Source: Solen grandis
Taxonomy: Eukaryota; Mollusca; Bivalvia; Adapedonta; Solenidae
Direction: 5' to 3'
Length of the DNA stretch: 64,000 bases
Assembly (NCBI GenBank): GCA_021229015.1
Contig: CM037783.1
Coordinates: forward strand, 57,680,169-57,744,168
A program made the translations under genes and the position numbers. Shown piece by piece: positions 34,721-46,856 of the stretch (the first letter of the stretch is position 1; each line of letters begins with the position of its first letter). The notes below the pieces were generated by a model. That model searched no databases, had not been told where the DNA came from, and saw only the letters and a program-made list of their open reading frames with translations.

Positions 34721-35250
34721 GCAACTCAGTAGACAGGCATTTGTGTCATTATTACCTCATGATGTCTTCTTCCATGTGATCATATTTTTTTTCCATGAAA
34801 AGTTTCCATATGTTGTGAGTATGAATTTGCAGTCTTTCAGCACTCGCAATATTTTTATTTTGATTAAGGCCTATTCTATTTGCCATAACACTTTATGTTA
34901 TGGAATGATTGGACTAAATGTCCTATCAGTTTGTGCAATATGATATGAATGGATTAAAAATTCTTTAATTCAACAAATCTAGTCAAAGATACACGAATTA
35001 ACATAAATCAGAATAATTTGGGTAAAGGCTTCTACTAAAAGTTTTTTCTTATTTACTTTCTGTTCTAGCTCGAATTCCACCAACAATACTTAGCGCTAAG
35101 TAATACTTAAATTCTTAAACTAGTTAAATGAAAAATGGGCATTTTTATTAGAGAAACAAGAACGAATAATTACTGATCACGATAGATTGTTTGCGATGAA
35201 TGAGTCCATCTATGTATTTTGTGTCCACCTTAACAGAGCAGTACAAGACC

Positions 35251-38200
35251 ATGTGGTTCATGACAGCTGTCTTTCTGACATCACTTGTAGTCGCGTCACT
35301 GGTGCCGACGGTAGTGAGAAGCTGTGAACCTTCCAACGACACCTCCTGCGAGTTCAGTCTCACTGTTTCACTAAAGCAGACCATGGTCGACAAAACCGGT
35401 AAGCCTGTCTTTTTAAAAGACGGCAGACTGTATCTTTATAACGTTACAAACACTTCAAGCGCAACTCCAATTGCACTGGAAGAAGTTGTAACGGCAGATG
35501 GATTTGAAACCCAACGGTTATTGCTTGTGATCAACGATCAATTTCCAGGTCCGGCCATCGAAGTGTATGCGGGTCAAAAGGTGGTAATTCACGTGAAAAA
35601 CAACCTATTCAGCGACACCGTGTCCTTTCACTGGCACGGACTACACCAGCGGGGTACACCCTGGATGGACGGGGCAGCCTTCATCACCCAGTGTCCCATT
35701 CTTCCCGGCCATACGTTCCGGTACGAGTTCACAGCCGACAGACCGGGCACCTTCTTCTACCACAACCATCTGGGTACATTAAGCACCATGGGCATACAAG
35801 GTGCATTCATTGTACGGCCAAATCCTCCCGACGCCATGCCGGAATACGTCGCCATGGTGACAGAGTGGAATCACGATGTTGAAGGGAGACTTCAAATTCT
35901 TAGGATTCGAGATAACGACTACACACTTGGTAAGAGTTTGGTTAACTTAGCAATTGACGGGACCACACTGTCTCGGGGGAGGTTTCATTCAGGTCTTATA
36001 AACGGACGAGGACGTTACTATGATGTTAGTGGAAAGCCTAACTCAGCACCATTGACAACTTTCAACGTTACTGCAGGAGAAAAATATCGGTTCCGAGTAA
36101 TTGGTGCAGGATTCGCCTTTCCATTCCGTGTGTCGGTGCACAGGCATCCTCTGACAATAATTGCCTCAGATGGTTACGATATAGAACCGATCAATGTAGA
36201 TTCATTTGTCATTCACAGCGGAGAGAGATACGACTTTGTGCTACACGCCGATCAGCCTGTCAGTAATTACTGGTTCCTGGCACAAACCCTTGAGGCAGGA
36301 GTGGATCATAAAGCGGAAGCTATTATACATTACTCAGGGGCACCAGACGCACTTCCTGAATCGACACCCCGGCCTTGTATACATACAGATCATTGCCGTG
36401 TGTTTAATTGCCCGTTCGCATTATACCCGAAAGCGGAACATACAGACTGTATTTCTCTTACCTATGTGAAATCAAAATTAACTGAGCCTTTCCATGGTAA
36501 CCCAACAGAGAACGAGTCTTTCCCTGATTATTTTTTGAATTTTGGATTTTTTCAAATAGATGGACCCCCAATTGTGAACAGCAAAATGTTTCATTTACCA
36601 AAATCTCCTCCACTGACACAGCCCAAAGCCAAGATTTTACCGTGCAGTGCCTGCGAACCTGGTCGTCTATGCCATTGTACCCAGTTTATTGATATGCCAC
36701 GTAACAATTACGTGCAGTTTGTATTACTCAACATGGGCCGCCAAACGTCTGAAGGTAGCCACCCGATTCACATACACGGGCATGCTTTTCAAGTGTTAAA
36801 ACTCGGGTTCGCGCGACAGAACCAGACGTCACGGATGTTTGTGGGCAGTAACACTGATATCACGTGCAACGATGAGTCATGTGCGGATGCCTCGTGGACT
36901 AATACAAGCTGGACGAGCTCTACTGTCCCCGGTCTGTTGAAGATTCGCCCCCCACTGAAGGATACACTGACTGTTCCACAGGGCGGGTATGCAGTAGTGA
37001 TGGTCAAAGCAGACAACCCAGGATTGTGGATGATGCATTGTCACATATCTTCTCATTTGACCTTCGGAATGGGCCTTGCACTTAGGGAGATGATGGACGA
37101 AGTACCTGCAGCACCGAATGGCTTCCCGTCGTGTGGAGAATTTTTGGGGCCAACAGAGGACGTTCCTGAGAAAAGAACGACAACAACAACTACTACAAAG
37201 GATAGAACGGAAATGTTGAAGCACCCAGTAGTTATGAAAGAGGGTAAGTCAACTAGTCATTTGCACGCAGATGTACATGTTTACACTTACTTCTTTTTCC
37301 AAAATAAAAAGCAACTAATGAAACAACAATAACACCGTTGAAGCGGGGCTTTGTCATGCAATTACACAGTGCATAACCATATCGGCGATCGCTATAACGG
37401 CCGCAAAGGTAAACAAAAAAAAAATTAAAAAAAATAAATAAAATAAAACGCGATGGACGGAGGGCCAAGAAAACGGCAAGTGGTCATTTAAACAGGTGAG
37501 ATGCTCAAAATTAAGAATTGCACGGAACATTAAAATATCTTTGCTGTGTATATGCATGTTCGCTTTTCAATTATCAGCGACATAAGAAATTTATACAGAT
37601 AAAGGCCAATTTATCGGTATCGTTTTGAAGAAATATACATAAACGAATAGGCTCGATGTTTATATTATGAACATAACCAAAGCAATAACTCGCTTAAGTC
37701 TGCTATAGGAAGTGCCGAGGTTGTGATCCATGTTGGTACATCACTAAACTGTTTGTCCGAGTTTCGGAGCTCAGTCGCTGATATACACAACAAAGATATG
37801 CTAATGTTCCGTGCAATACTTAATTTTTAGTAACTCACCTGTTTAACACTCTTCACGAAAAAGAAAATATAAAATGACATTGACATATTGTAGACAAATA
37901 TAATGAAATAACAGTTATACGCATTGAAAATGTTGATCAACTCACGAAATTTAATATTTTGTATGGATGTCAAAATACTCTCATTGTTTACATTTTGCAT
38001 CGGCGAGTATTCCCGAAAACGGTCCGTAATCGGAAAAAAATTGAATTTGAAAATCCGTCGACGAATCACAATTTGTTTATCTGCTACGTCATCAATTTAT
38101 ATACTTGCGAATAGTTAACGGACACATATTGATCCAGATGGTGTATGGTGTGTGGAAATAGACGAAGATATACGGAATATGCAAATCAGATATTTTGTAA

Positions 38201-39174
38201 ACGATTGAATGATCCTAAGTAAAATATTGTTTCTTATTTATGCATTACAAAGTAATATATTGTAGTCAAGGAGCATGTATAATTTGCTTCTTTTAACAAA
38301 TCTGTAACACATATTTTGCTTTTCTGTCCGAAGAATATTCACTGCTTGTGGCAGAATATGTGCCTTTAAAGTGACCACTTGTCTTTCTTTTGGCCCTCCG
38401 TTCATCGCACATTTTGTTTATGGCAGAGATATTGACCTGTGCGAACGCAGTAAAGCTGTCGAAAGCGATTTCTACAGAGAGACCGCAGATATGGTTATGC
38501 ACCGTGAATTAGCTCGAACTATTTAATTTATTTAAAGAGCTTCCTCCATTAACGGTTATTCCCTACATCGGTTCCCTCCCATTCACGGCAATATGTTTTT
38601 CCTCCTGTTTTATTTATGTTAAAAGTTTTCACTTTAGAATGATTCTATTGTATTCTAACTATTAAATCTTTGTCCGTAGTAGTTATGTGTTTGACTTACT
38701 TATTTTCAAATTACGATTTAATGCCACGCAATGATTACTTCCTCTTTATTATTACAAATGTATAATGTATTGTGTATATATGCTAACCGTCCGAATGATA
38801 TGTACAATTCGTTTGTTTGTTGTTATTATATTTTCTTTTATCACCATTGTACATAACATTGACGTTTTATTTCAGAAGGCCTCGTGTAAAGAAGTTATAC
38901 TTACAATGTTTGTAAACTTACTGAGCTACCTTCTATAAATACAGATTTTATTATTATTATTATAAATATACCTCATTTCACTATAACCATCCAAGTAATA
39001 CGTTTAGGTGCGCAAAAATCTTCTCTTGTCTCTTTTGCAGACACAGTGTCCAGCCAAACGTTCTGGGCAGTGTCTGGGTGCCTGATGGCCGTAGTGGTGC
39101 TACAGTCGCTCGTCCTCCTCTGGGTATGCAGGAACACTCGAACAAAGTCAGGGAAGGCTATCCTAACCAACTGA
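35251..39174 (+). CDS. laccase A: membrane-anchored multicopper oxidase
   Basis: Four-copper oxidase that oxidises phenolic or similar substrates with reduction of O2 to water. Exon 1 is 35251-37243 and exon 2 is 39041-39174 (phase 1, GTAAGT donor), giving 708 residues. All four copper motifs are intact: HWHG (127-130), HNH (171-173), HPIHIHGH (504-511) and HCHISSHLTFGM (596-607). An N-terminal signal peptide (FLTSLVVASLVP), many N-x-S/T sites and a Thr-rich linker before the splice site indicate a secretory-pathway protein. Exon 2 adds one hydrophobic helix and a basic tail, making it a type I membrane protein facing outside. An ATG 51 bp upstream is open, but I prefer 35251: it begins the signal peptide, it aligns with laccase B, and a CTTAACAG acceptor lies 14 bp before it. 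The intron has a foldback insertion. Physiological role (shell, pigment, defence) is unknown. Confidence 0.93.
37357..38515. mobile_element. 1.15-kb foldback element in laccase A intron
   Basis: Inverted ends GTGCATAACCATATC at 37369-37383 and its complement at 38488-38502, plus internal inverted pairs such as TTGCACGGAACATT (37518-37531 and complement 37803-37816). The laccase B intron lacks it: 'ctttgtcat' is followed within 35 bp by 'gggcttcctcc'. Related sequence lies downstream of laccase B at about 57480-57900. Confidence 0.75.
39041..39174 (+). CDS. laccase A exon 2: transmembrane anchor
   Basis: After TTTTGCAG it reads DTVSSQTFWAVSGCLMA, continues through VVVLQSLVLLWVC, and ends in NTRTKSGKAILTN. 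This is a single ~23-residue hydrophobic helix followed by a short basic tail. It is nearly identical to laccase B exon 2, with silent and conservative changes only. If the intron is not spliced, the message instead ends at 37332 with a soluble tail. Confidence 0.85.
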
Positions 39175-39198
39175 CCGGCAACATGCATGACACCACCT

Positions 39199-40181
39199 TT
39201 TTAGCTCTCCAGATCACAACGTGCTCAATGGGAGCTTTTGTGATCACTCTGGGTTCGTTATCGTGCGTCGTAAGCAATATGCTTAAAACAACATCTCTAA
39301 AACCACTGGGTTGAAATTGATGAAACTTGGCATAAAAAAAATCATTGGGTGGACCTTCACAAAGTTTGCTAAAATAAACTGTGATCCATGCAGAACTCGG
39401 GTTGCCATTTAAACAACTCCAGTCTATTAAAAAGAACAACTTTAAAAATCATCTCCTCTGGAACCAATAGTCAAATTTAATTTCATTTGGCACAAATGGT
39501 CATCAAATTTTTGTCATAGTTGCTAAAATGAAGTTGATCCCTTTAAAAAATGAGGCCTAAAAGGCGTTGGTTAATTTAATAAATAATCTATATATAGCAT
39601 ATTGATTACTCCCTTTATTTATTTAGTTTTGTATAGGTATTGTAAATATCATGGAACTTATTTGATTTAGTTCATATATGATAACGTTTCTTTGAATAAA
39701 TTGTAAATTATAGCTAAGCCAGCAGTTTTGTTTGAGGTTTGTTTTGTTTGTTTGTTTGTTTTTTGGTTGTTGACTTTTAACCGACCAAAAGATAAAAAAA
39801 CACACGACTCTGTTGACATATGAGTATGATAACAACACAATGCTATGCTTATGTTTTGAAGTATTTTTTGCAATAAATGACATAATATTCTTCTCTCTAC
39901 CCGATCCACAGAACTAAATTCTGTTTTGAACCTATGATAGATCCATAGCCCTTTACTGTCATTACATGGTTTTGATCCTCTAAAATTGTTTGTATCTGAA
40001 ATTTTGATCAATGTTAAACAGAATTGTTTAATTCAGCTGATGGTACTCTGGTAAAAGTTCTAAGGGCCATCGTCGAATACCCACGGTCGATCGATAGATC
40101 ATATATATGATGTCATGTAGTGAAACGGAATAAATCAGCCTGGGGTATTCGATGATGTCTAAGGCCATGATGGCCCTCTTG
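39199..40181. mobile_element. Helentron-like insertion 25 bp after laccase A stop
   Basis: Begins TTTAGCTCTCCAGATCAC and ends AAGGCCATGATGGCCCTCTTG. These are the termini of 9524-10832 in the opposite orientation, but without core repeats. Near the right end is an inverted pair 'gtcgaatacccac ... ggggtattcgat'. The laccase B downstream DNA shows the uninterrupted site ('gccttgttttttctactatt'), so the element entered a T-rich target with no clear duplication. Confidence 0.75.
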
Positions 40182-40725
40182 TTTTGGACTACTACTATTT
40201 TCACTGGTGTTGAAAGTACACAGATCTACTGAAATGAAGGCCATTTGTACTTAATCAAGATTAAGTTAATACATATTCATTCGTTATGTCATAAGCACGA
40301 ATTAGACACTATTGGAAGCCATTTTGGGTAGCAATACAAGAAATGATATGAGAATACTTGCTGTTTTTTAATCACCACTGTGTTTTATTTTTCAGTCCGT
40401 CTGACTGAAATCTATATCGAGTTGAATAGCTTTTTTGAGTTACTTTAAATATGAAAATAATATTTTCATACATTTAAATGTAACAAAAAACTTTATGTTT
40501 TAGGATGAATCCATGGTGTTTTCTTTCTTTACTGTGCGTTTATTTTTGTGAATTTATCCATATTAGAAATACTTTATCCTCAAAATAAGAATTTCAAGAG
40601 CTTTTCAATTGTGTATACATTTTGGATTTTGAAGCAGAAATAAGGATCTTAGACAACACTATCGTCTATCACACACTTATTACAAACTGTCTTGCACATA
40701 TGCGGTATTTTAATTTGTTATAAAG

Positions 40726-40794
40726 CGTCCATTGAAAGCCAGAAGGGGCTATCAGTATATGTAAAAAGAAGCCACTTCTGGCTTTCAATGGACG
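40726..40794. repeat. compact hairpin with 20-bp perfect arms
   Basis: CGTCCATTGAAAGCCAGAAG and its exact complement face each other, extended by 4 of 5 further pairs, around a ~19-base loop. The size is in the range of a pre-miRNA, but the perfect pairing also fits a small foldback element. Confidence 0.85.
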
Positions 40795-40887
40795 ATAATC
40801 CCTGTTATGTTAGTTTATACATTAAATCAAATGAATGATGTAAGCAACATATCATATGTATACTTTGTCGCTGTTGTGTTGAAAGTT

Positions 40888-40952
40888 ACCAGTAATTCAG
40901 CCATATAGCAACGCCCAGCTAATTACAAGTGTGTGCCCAAGTGGATAGGTTA
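40888..40952 (-). mobile_element. SINE family B fragment
   Basis: 'cagccatatagcaacgccca' then 'gctaattacaag' matches SINE B internal sequence. Both ends are missing. Confidence 0.5.
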
Positions 40953-40959
40953 TAGGTGA

Positions 40960-43300
40960 GGGCACCATGGCCATTGAGAAGAATTCAGATCCTTTTCTCA
41001 TCCTCCTATCGTTTGCTCCGACAAACACAATTACATATAAGTACGAGTAGTTCAAAATACATGTGTCATGTTATATTTAATTAAACTGTCTGACGTTCAA
41101 ACAATAAATATGTGACCAATAACCGTCACTTGCTAGGCAAATGGAGCCATGGCAGGCAATCACGTGACTTTTGAAATAACGCGTACTGACGATATGGCGG
41201 ACTGAAACCTCGATTTAGTCCCATTTTTCAGGTAATTTCATACTTAGGTATAAGACCTGCCGCAGCCTACGGGGATGGAATATTGTTATCTTCTATACCT
41301 TTTTTATCTTTATGCACAATACAAATCTTGTAATAAAATACAAATTTTGCGTGCAAGTTACTACGCTAATAATATTCAATTCCTCGTAATCTGCGGCATG
41401 TCTTATACGTAAATTTAAATGAATGATAAAATATAAAATTACCTGAAAAATGAGTCTGATTCGAAGGCTCCAGTCCGCCATATTGTCAGTACGCGTTACC
41501 ACAAAAGTCACTTGATTCCCTGCCGTGGGAGTGGGAGGCAACGATTTTTTTCCACGCCTTTATGCGGAGAGCAGCAAGGAATGTAATAAATATGAAATGT
41601 GGCTGTCCACGAATCTGAATCATGGTTTAAATACTCATTTGTCCATTTAAATAAATGGTATATTGAATAAAATTACTTAATCAGATGTGACGTTTTGGTG
41701 TTGAGTTTTAATTTCTGTCATTCCTGATCGTTTCCCCAAATGAATTAAAATAATAAAGCAACAAAAACAGGTGTATCAGTGACAACGTTAATGATAATTA
41801 TAAATTAGAAATAGCGAAATACACTGGTGTGCAAAAGTCTGCGCCGAAATATCCTTTATAAAAAGATCTAAGATGTTTGCTACAATTCCAATAAAACACA
41901 ATATTGGAAGGCATGGATACGTCAACATGGATAACAATTCACTGGAATTTTATGACATTGGCACTGCTTGTACCATGAATGATGACACTTTTTGTAAACT
42001 CATAAACTGAAACCAAACCCATGACATGTCGATTAAGGGGCGGACGCTCTAGCCATATGGTGACCGTGGCCGTTACTATTAAGGTGGAGAAGGGGCAATG
42101 TAAAATTGTTTTATCTGAAAAAATGGCATAAAATGTAAGTGATAATACAATTGTATTTAAAGTGCATTGAAAAATGTCCTCTACACTTTATTCTGATTTA
42201 TATCAGGTTTTCTGCGGAGGGTTTACGTATGAAAGCTAGAGCTGTTTTCGCACGGCATGTAATTCTTCTTCAGTAGACAAAACAGAAGGTGTCTAAGGCA
42301 ACTAGTTTACAAAGTTTAAGATCAAAGGATCGATTATATTGAACATAGTAAGTAACGGAACCTGACAATGTGGATCTCCAGTGGTTCATATGAGGGTTAA
42401 ACATCCATATGTGGAGCGGAAAATCAATAAATTGAACAGCGTTATTTTGTCCATCGGACAGTCCTACAATTGAAGAGCAGTACATCTATATACCGAAGTG
42501 GGCAACATATTGAAAACAATATAAATCTTAAACAAGATCAACGCATGCGGGTGCCAACGCTCGTCTGCTTTGAGGTCTTTCTTTAAAAGAAGGGGGGGTG
42601 CTAAATTAGGTCAAACTGAACCTATAAGAGTTTTGGCCCTTGATGAGAATGTAGCCCTTGTGATAGTGAACAAGTATGTGAAATTTGGTTATATAGTGTA
42701 GAAATTATTGCCAAGATAAAGTTTTTCCCTGTTATTTTAAAAAAAAAGAGAGATAAATTTGGTCAAAAAAGGGCTATGAAAGTGACACAACAATCTGATT
42801 TATTTGTCCAGAATGAAGCAGACGTTTGAATAATACACAAAGCTAATATGCATAATCATCGAAACATATGCACAGACATGAAAGACTGAAATACTGTTGG
42901 TTAGACGTTTAACCCAACAAACAAACATACATGAACATTAACGCAGGTATGAAGGAGTATCTGTAAACCTATCATCTTGTCTGCAGCCTAGATTTCATCA
43001 TGCCCGTCTCCAAATATGCAAAATCATATTTTAGTGCACAAATGCAAACTGAAAACCGCGCTCAACCGGTATAAGTAGGACATTGTTAACACGGAGCACA
43101 TGTATCAATAACCGTTTCAACTTGACTTTGGCTACTTAATGCATGTAACAATATAAAATGTATCTGTGCCAACATCACCGTCAAAGAATAATGGAAAATT
43201 CAAGCTGAGTATGATAAACATGTACACATGTATGAAATATTGTTTTTAGCACAGATTATCAATGAACAGTATTTTAATTGTCGCAGGATTTGAATAGGGT
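40960..43300 (+). repeat. laccase-array 3' flank, unit A
   Basis: Collinear with 57895-60250 over 2.3 kb (start 'gagggcaccatggccattga' in both). It includes the foldback element, a stretch 'actggtgtgcaaaagtctgc', inverted-orientation core repeats at 42605-42770, and a SINE A tail at 42884-42928. No gene is seen; the ORFs at 41293-41541 and 42270-42485 have copies with different breaks in unit B. Confidence 0.85.
41150..41545. mobile_element. ~395-bp foldback element, unit A copy
   Basis: Arms of about 100 bp. The left has 'atcacgtgacttttgaaata', 'acgcgtactgacgatatggc' and 'ttttcaggtaatttcatact'; the right has the complements. It is shared with the unit B copy at 58075-58465, so it predates the unit duplication. 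The internal ORF is not a gene. Confidence 0.8.
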
Positions 43301-43794
43301 CTAGATCATTTTCATGTTAATTAAAACAAAATACTGCCTATTTTTTAAAGAAGAAAATGCATTATTTCCGTGAACTCCTGTGAAAATAGCAATACATGAG
43401 TTCGTTAATTCGTATATTAATAAGTTAATATTCAATGTAAATCTAAAACACAAACACACACACACTTTGTTTATGTAGTTCAGCTGTAAACGTCTGGGGT
43501 GCGTTCTGTATGCCATACTATGGAACGCCGTAACTGTCTTATGTTGAGAGAATTGTTTTGTTCGTTTAATGTCATATCTTGTTAAAATAGTTTAATGTTT
43601 ACCCAAAGTGTTGCACTATTGTGGCAATTTAATATGATATCTTGTCTGATGAATGTGTGACCTTGACCAAAAAGCATGTTATTATGTTCAAACATGCGTA
43701 ATATTATGTTAAAATTTCGTGGTATCGTGTTCGTATAACGTGATATCATGTTGGACATGCGTTTTATTTTGTCAAAGTGTCTTGGTATCTTAAC

Positions 43795-44187
43795 TACGGG
43801 AACGTTAAAGGGCCTTCATTTAATGACATGTTTTGTGCTAAATCGACATTTTTTATTCGCATTGATCAGATATTTTAACACTTGTCAATTTATTTAGCTC
43901 GCATAATGAGAATTTTATAGATACTGCAACTTTAATTTTCACGACATGTTTGAATGTTTTTGTCAAGGCGAATTAGCCCCTTTATTTGATAAAGTGAAAA
44001 AATACCTATTCGCTTTGACAAAAACATCAATCATATCGAGAAAAGTATAGACGCATTATCTATATAGATTTAGTGTTTGCGAGCTATATAAATTGACAAG
44101 TGTTAAAGTATCTGATCAAGGCGAATAGAAAGTTTTTGACTTAACACAAAACATGTCATTAATTGAAGGCCCTTAAACGTTTCCGTA
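43795..44187. mobile_element. 393-bp foldback MITE nested in the left arm
   Basis: Inverted ends TACGGGAACGTTAAAGGGCC and TACGGAAACGTTTAAGGGCC (complement), continuing 'ttcatttaatgacatgtttt' and pairing through most of the length. It is flanked by CTTAAC and CTTGAC. The right arm of the large element shows the empty site (complement of 'ggtatcttgaccatataa'). Confidence 0.88.
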
Positions 44188-44199
44188 CTTGACCATATA

Positions 44200-44820
44200 A
44201 CGTGTTGTCATGGCTTGTCATATCGAGATCCTGTCTTGTCTAAACGTCATGATATCGTGTCCAAACGGCATGATGTCTTGTCATAATGAAATGATATATT
44301 GTCAAAACGACATGTTGTCTTGTCCAGACGGCAAATTATCTTGTCAAACTGGCTTGTCTAATCCAAACGATATGCTGTCTTATCAAAACGTCATGTTATC
44401 ATGTCCAGACGACAAGATATTTTGTAAAAAACGACACGATGTCTAGTCATAACGACATGATATATTTTTAAAACGACATGTTGTTTTGTCGATACGTCAT
44501 GATGTCTTGTCATAACGACATGATGTTTTGTCAAAATGACACGTTTTCTTGTCCAAACGGAATGTTGTCTTTTCACAAAAAAAACATGATGTCTTGTCAG
44601 ATTGACTTTCTATCATATCCAAATGATATAATGTCCTGTCATTATGGCATGACATCTTGTCAAAAGGACATGTTATCTTGTCCTAACAACATGTTGTCTT
44701 GTTTTAACAGCATGATGTCTTTTTAAAACAGCATGATATCTTTTCAAAACAACATGGCGTCTTGTCCAAATGACATGCTGTTTTTTGAAAGCGACACATT
44801 GTCAAAATGGCGTGCTATTG
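44200..44820 (+). repeat. 21-bp minisatellite, left arm
   Basis: About 29 degenerate units near CATGATGTCTTGTCATAACG(A). The period is a multiple of three and lacks stops in one frame, so it creates ORFs of 7-residue repeats (NDMLSCP-like) at 44210-44446 and 44478-44726. I treat these as by-products of the repeat. Confidence 0.88.
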
Positions 44821-45104
44821 TATCCAAGCTACTCGCTATTTTCTCCAAACAAGTTATTACTACTCAAAATACTGAATTTAATCGTCCGTATACATCAAAA
44901 AAAAAAAAAAAAAGAATTTATTGACAATAAATACTTACAATTTTGATTTTTGATGACATAAACAAATTGGTCGAAACTGAAGAAACATAATTCAATTGAC
45001 ATTTGAAACGAAATTGAAAATAGAAACAAAAAAAAAATAGGTCTGATAGATACAGTAACTTTTGTATAAATTATTCGAGAATGTTCCTACATGTTCACTT
45101 TAAT

Positions 45105-45413
45105 GTATGTTTATTTGGTGAAAAGTCCCACCGACAGTATTTCAGTCATATGGAGACAATGTTTACTTGAGGTAAATAAAGTGCTGCCACACTTCAGTAT
45201 CACGCCGTAGACATGTTGCATGATACCACATCCAGTCACATTATCCTGACACCGGGCCAACCAGTCACGCAACTACCCTTATATGCTGAGCGCCAAGCAA
45301 GGAAGCTATAACAGTACGATTTTTATGACTTTGGTAAGTCGCGGCCGGGGATCGAACCCACGACCACCTGCACACAAGGCGGACGTTCTAACCACTCGGC
45401 CACCGGGGACGGT
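45105..45413 (-). mobile_element. SINE family A, full length (minus)
   Basis: On the minus strand: head 'ggtggccgagtggttagaac', B box 'gggttcgatcccc', complete body, and tail ending near 45110. It is nested in the large foldback element. Confidence 0.9.
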
Positions 45414-46725
45414 CACACAAATGTTATGATAGCTATCAAAGAATACTACATTCATATTATGGTCATAGGCATCAGAGCATTTTATGTTTCATTTATTTTT
45501 ATAATCTCATTATAATAAAGTTATTTCAGGGGCGTAGCTATGCGTTTTTGGATGTTACGCACTCTCAGCTGTGGGTCCAGGTCCCGCTAGCGTCCTCGGT
45601 GGGTACAGGGTATTTAAATTAGGCATATTATACTCGTACAGCTGTCGATCCGACTTGTTTACAATTTTATCTTGTTTACTGAAATAATATCGGTCTCGCT
45701 TCGTATGTTACAGGATTTCTTGTCACTGCACTTCTCCTACTCGCTATCTACAAGTATTCAAAAAGGGGATTGTTAAAAAAAATGGACCAGGTAGAATTAT
45801 GATACCCTGAATAGTTTACGAGTTATGTTCCCGACAAATAATTGAAGAAAAAAAATTATAAAGGGGATAATTCTGATGAGACCAGGTAGAGTTCTGGTTC
45901 TTGATTGTTGCAGTTTTCCTAGTTACCATTTATGTAAATTTAAAGTTTCAAGCCAATACCTTGAATAGTTTTAAGTTGTGGCCAAAGTAAAAGTTGTCCA
46001 CAGACAGACAGACAGACAAACAATAGGACCCCGACCCATCGATTCGGGTGCATAAAAGTAAGGATTCTGAATGTTGTAAAATTGATGATGTTCAAAATAA
46101 TTCAGATATCTAATGATGTCATAAAGTAAAACTGTTTCCAAATACATTTTCGTATATGAATCGCCCGAAATAGATCACATGAGGAGGTCTTTTTCCTAAG
46201 GTTACGATTAATATTTACGTAAGTTTTCTATGAAATAATATATCCCTGGCTTCTTTTCAATGACGACCCTTAATTTTGAAGATCATTCATCATTATTTTC
46301 TGAAAAGATTGCATAACAAATAATGTTTTAAAAGCGAATCGAGGCATGACAAGCTGCAAAGCCACAAATAGGGAATATAGACTTTGCCGGCAGTATGTTA
46401 TCTATACTGGATTATGAATTTAGTTACTATTTGCAATCCAAATGAGGACGTTTCTATGATTAATAAATACCTATGATTCTACCTGGTCATAATTTTTTAT
46501 CATCATCCTATTTAAATAAAAAAAATATCCCAGAGCATTATTCGTTTATTATATGGGATAAGTATTTGATATTTGACATACTTTCTCCATTAATGAATGC
46601 CTTAAATCTGGTGTTATTTTTTTGACATTTACCCCTTTGGGTGGGACCAACATGTGTTTGACTTGGGCGGGGCATTATGTTTTTCGACCACATCTTGGTT
46701 CTATAATATCTACAACTGGCCTATT

Positions 46726-46856
46726 TTATATGCTTAGCGCCAAGCAGGAAGCTATCAGTACCATTTCTTTTACAGTATGTCGCTCTATGGAATTGAACCC
46801 CGACCTCCAACTCCGAAGGCGGACGCTCTACCATGCGGCCACCTGGGACGGTTACC
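46726..46856 (-). mobile_element. SINE family A, 3'-truncated (minus)
   Basis: Head and first half of the body only ('gcggacgctctaccatgcgg' on the plus strand is the complement of the A box region). The ORF at 46622-46876 is an artefact of it. Confidence 0.8.

Noticed and set aside
35200..35250. Upstream in-frame ATG of laccase A
   Set aside because: Using it would put 17 polar residues before the signal peptide. Laccase B has no equivalent, and a splice acceptor lies between.
44210..44726. Met/Cys-rich repeat protein ORFs
   Set aside because: A 21-bp minisatellite automatically gives such frames. There is no start context, splice site or non-repeat domain.
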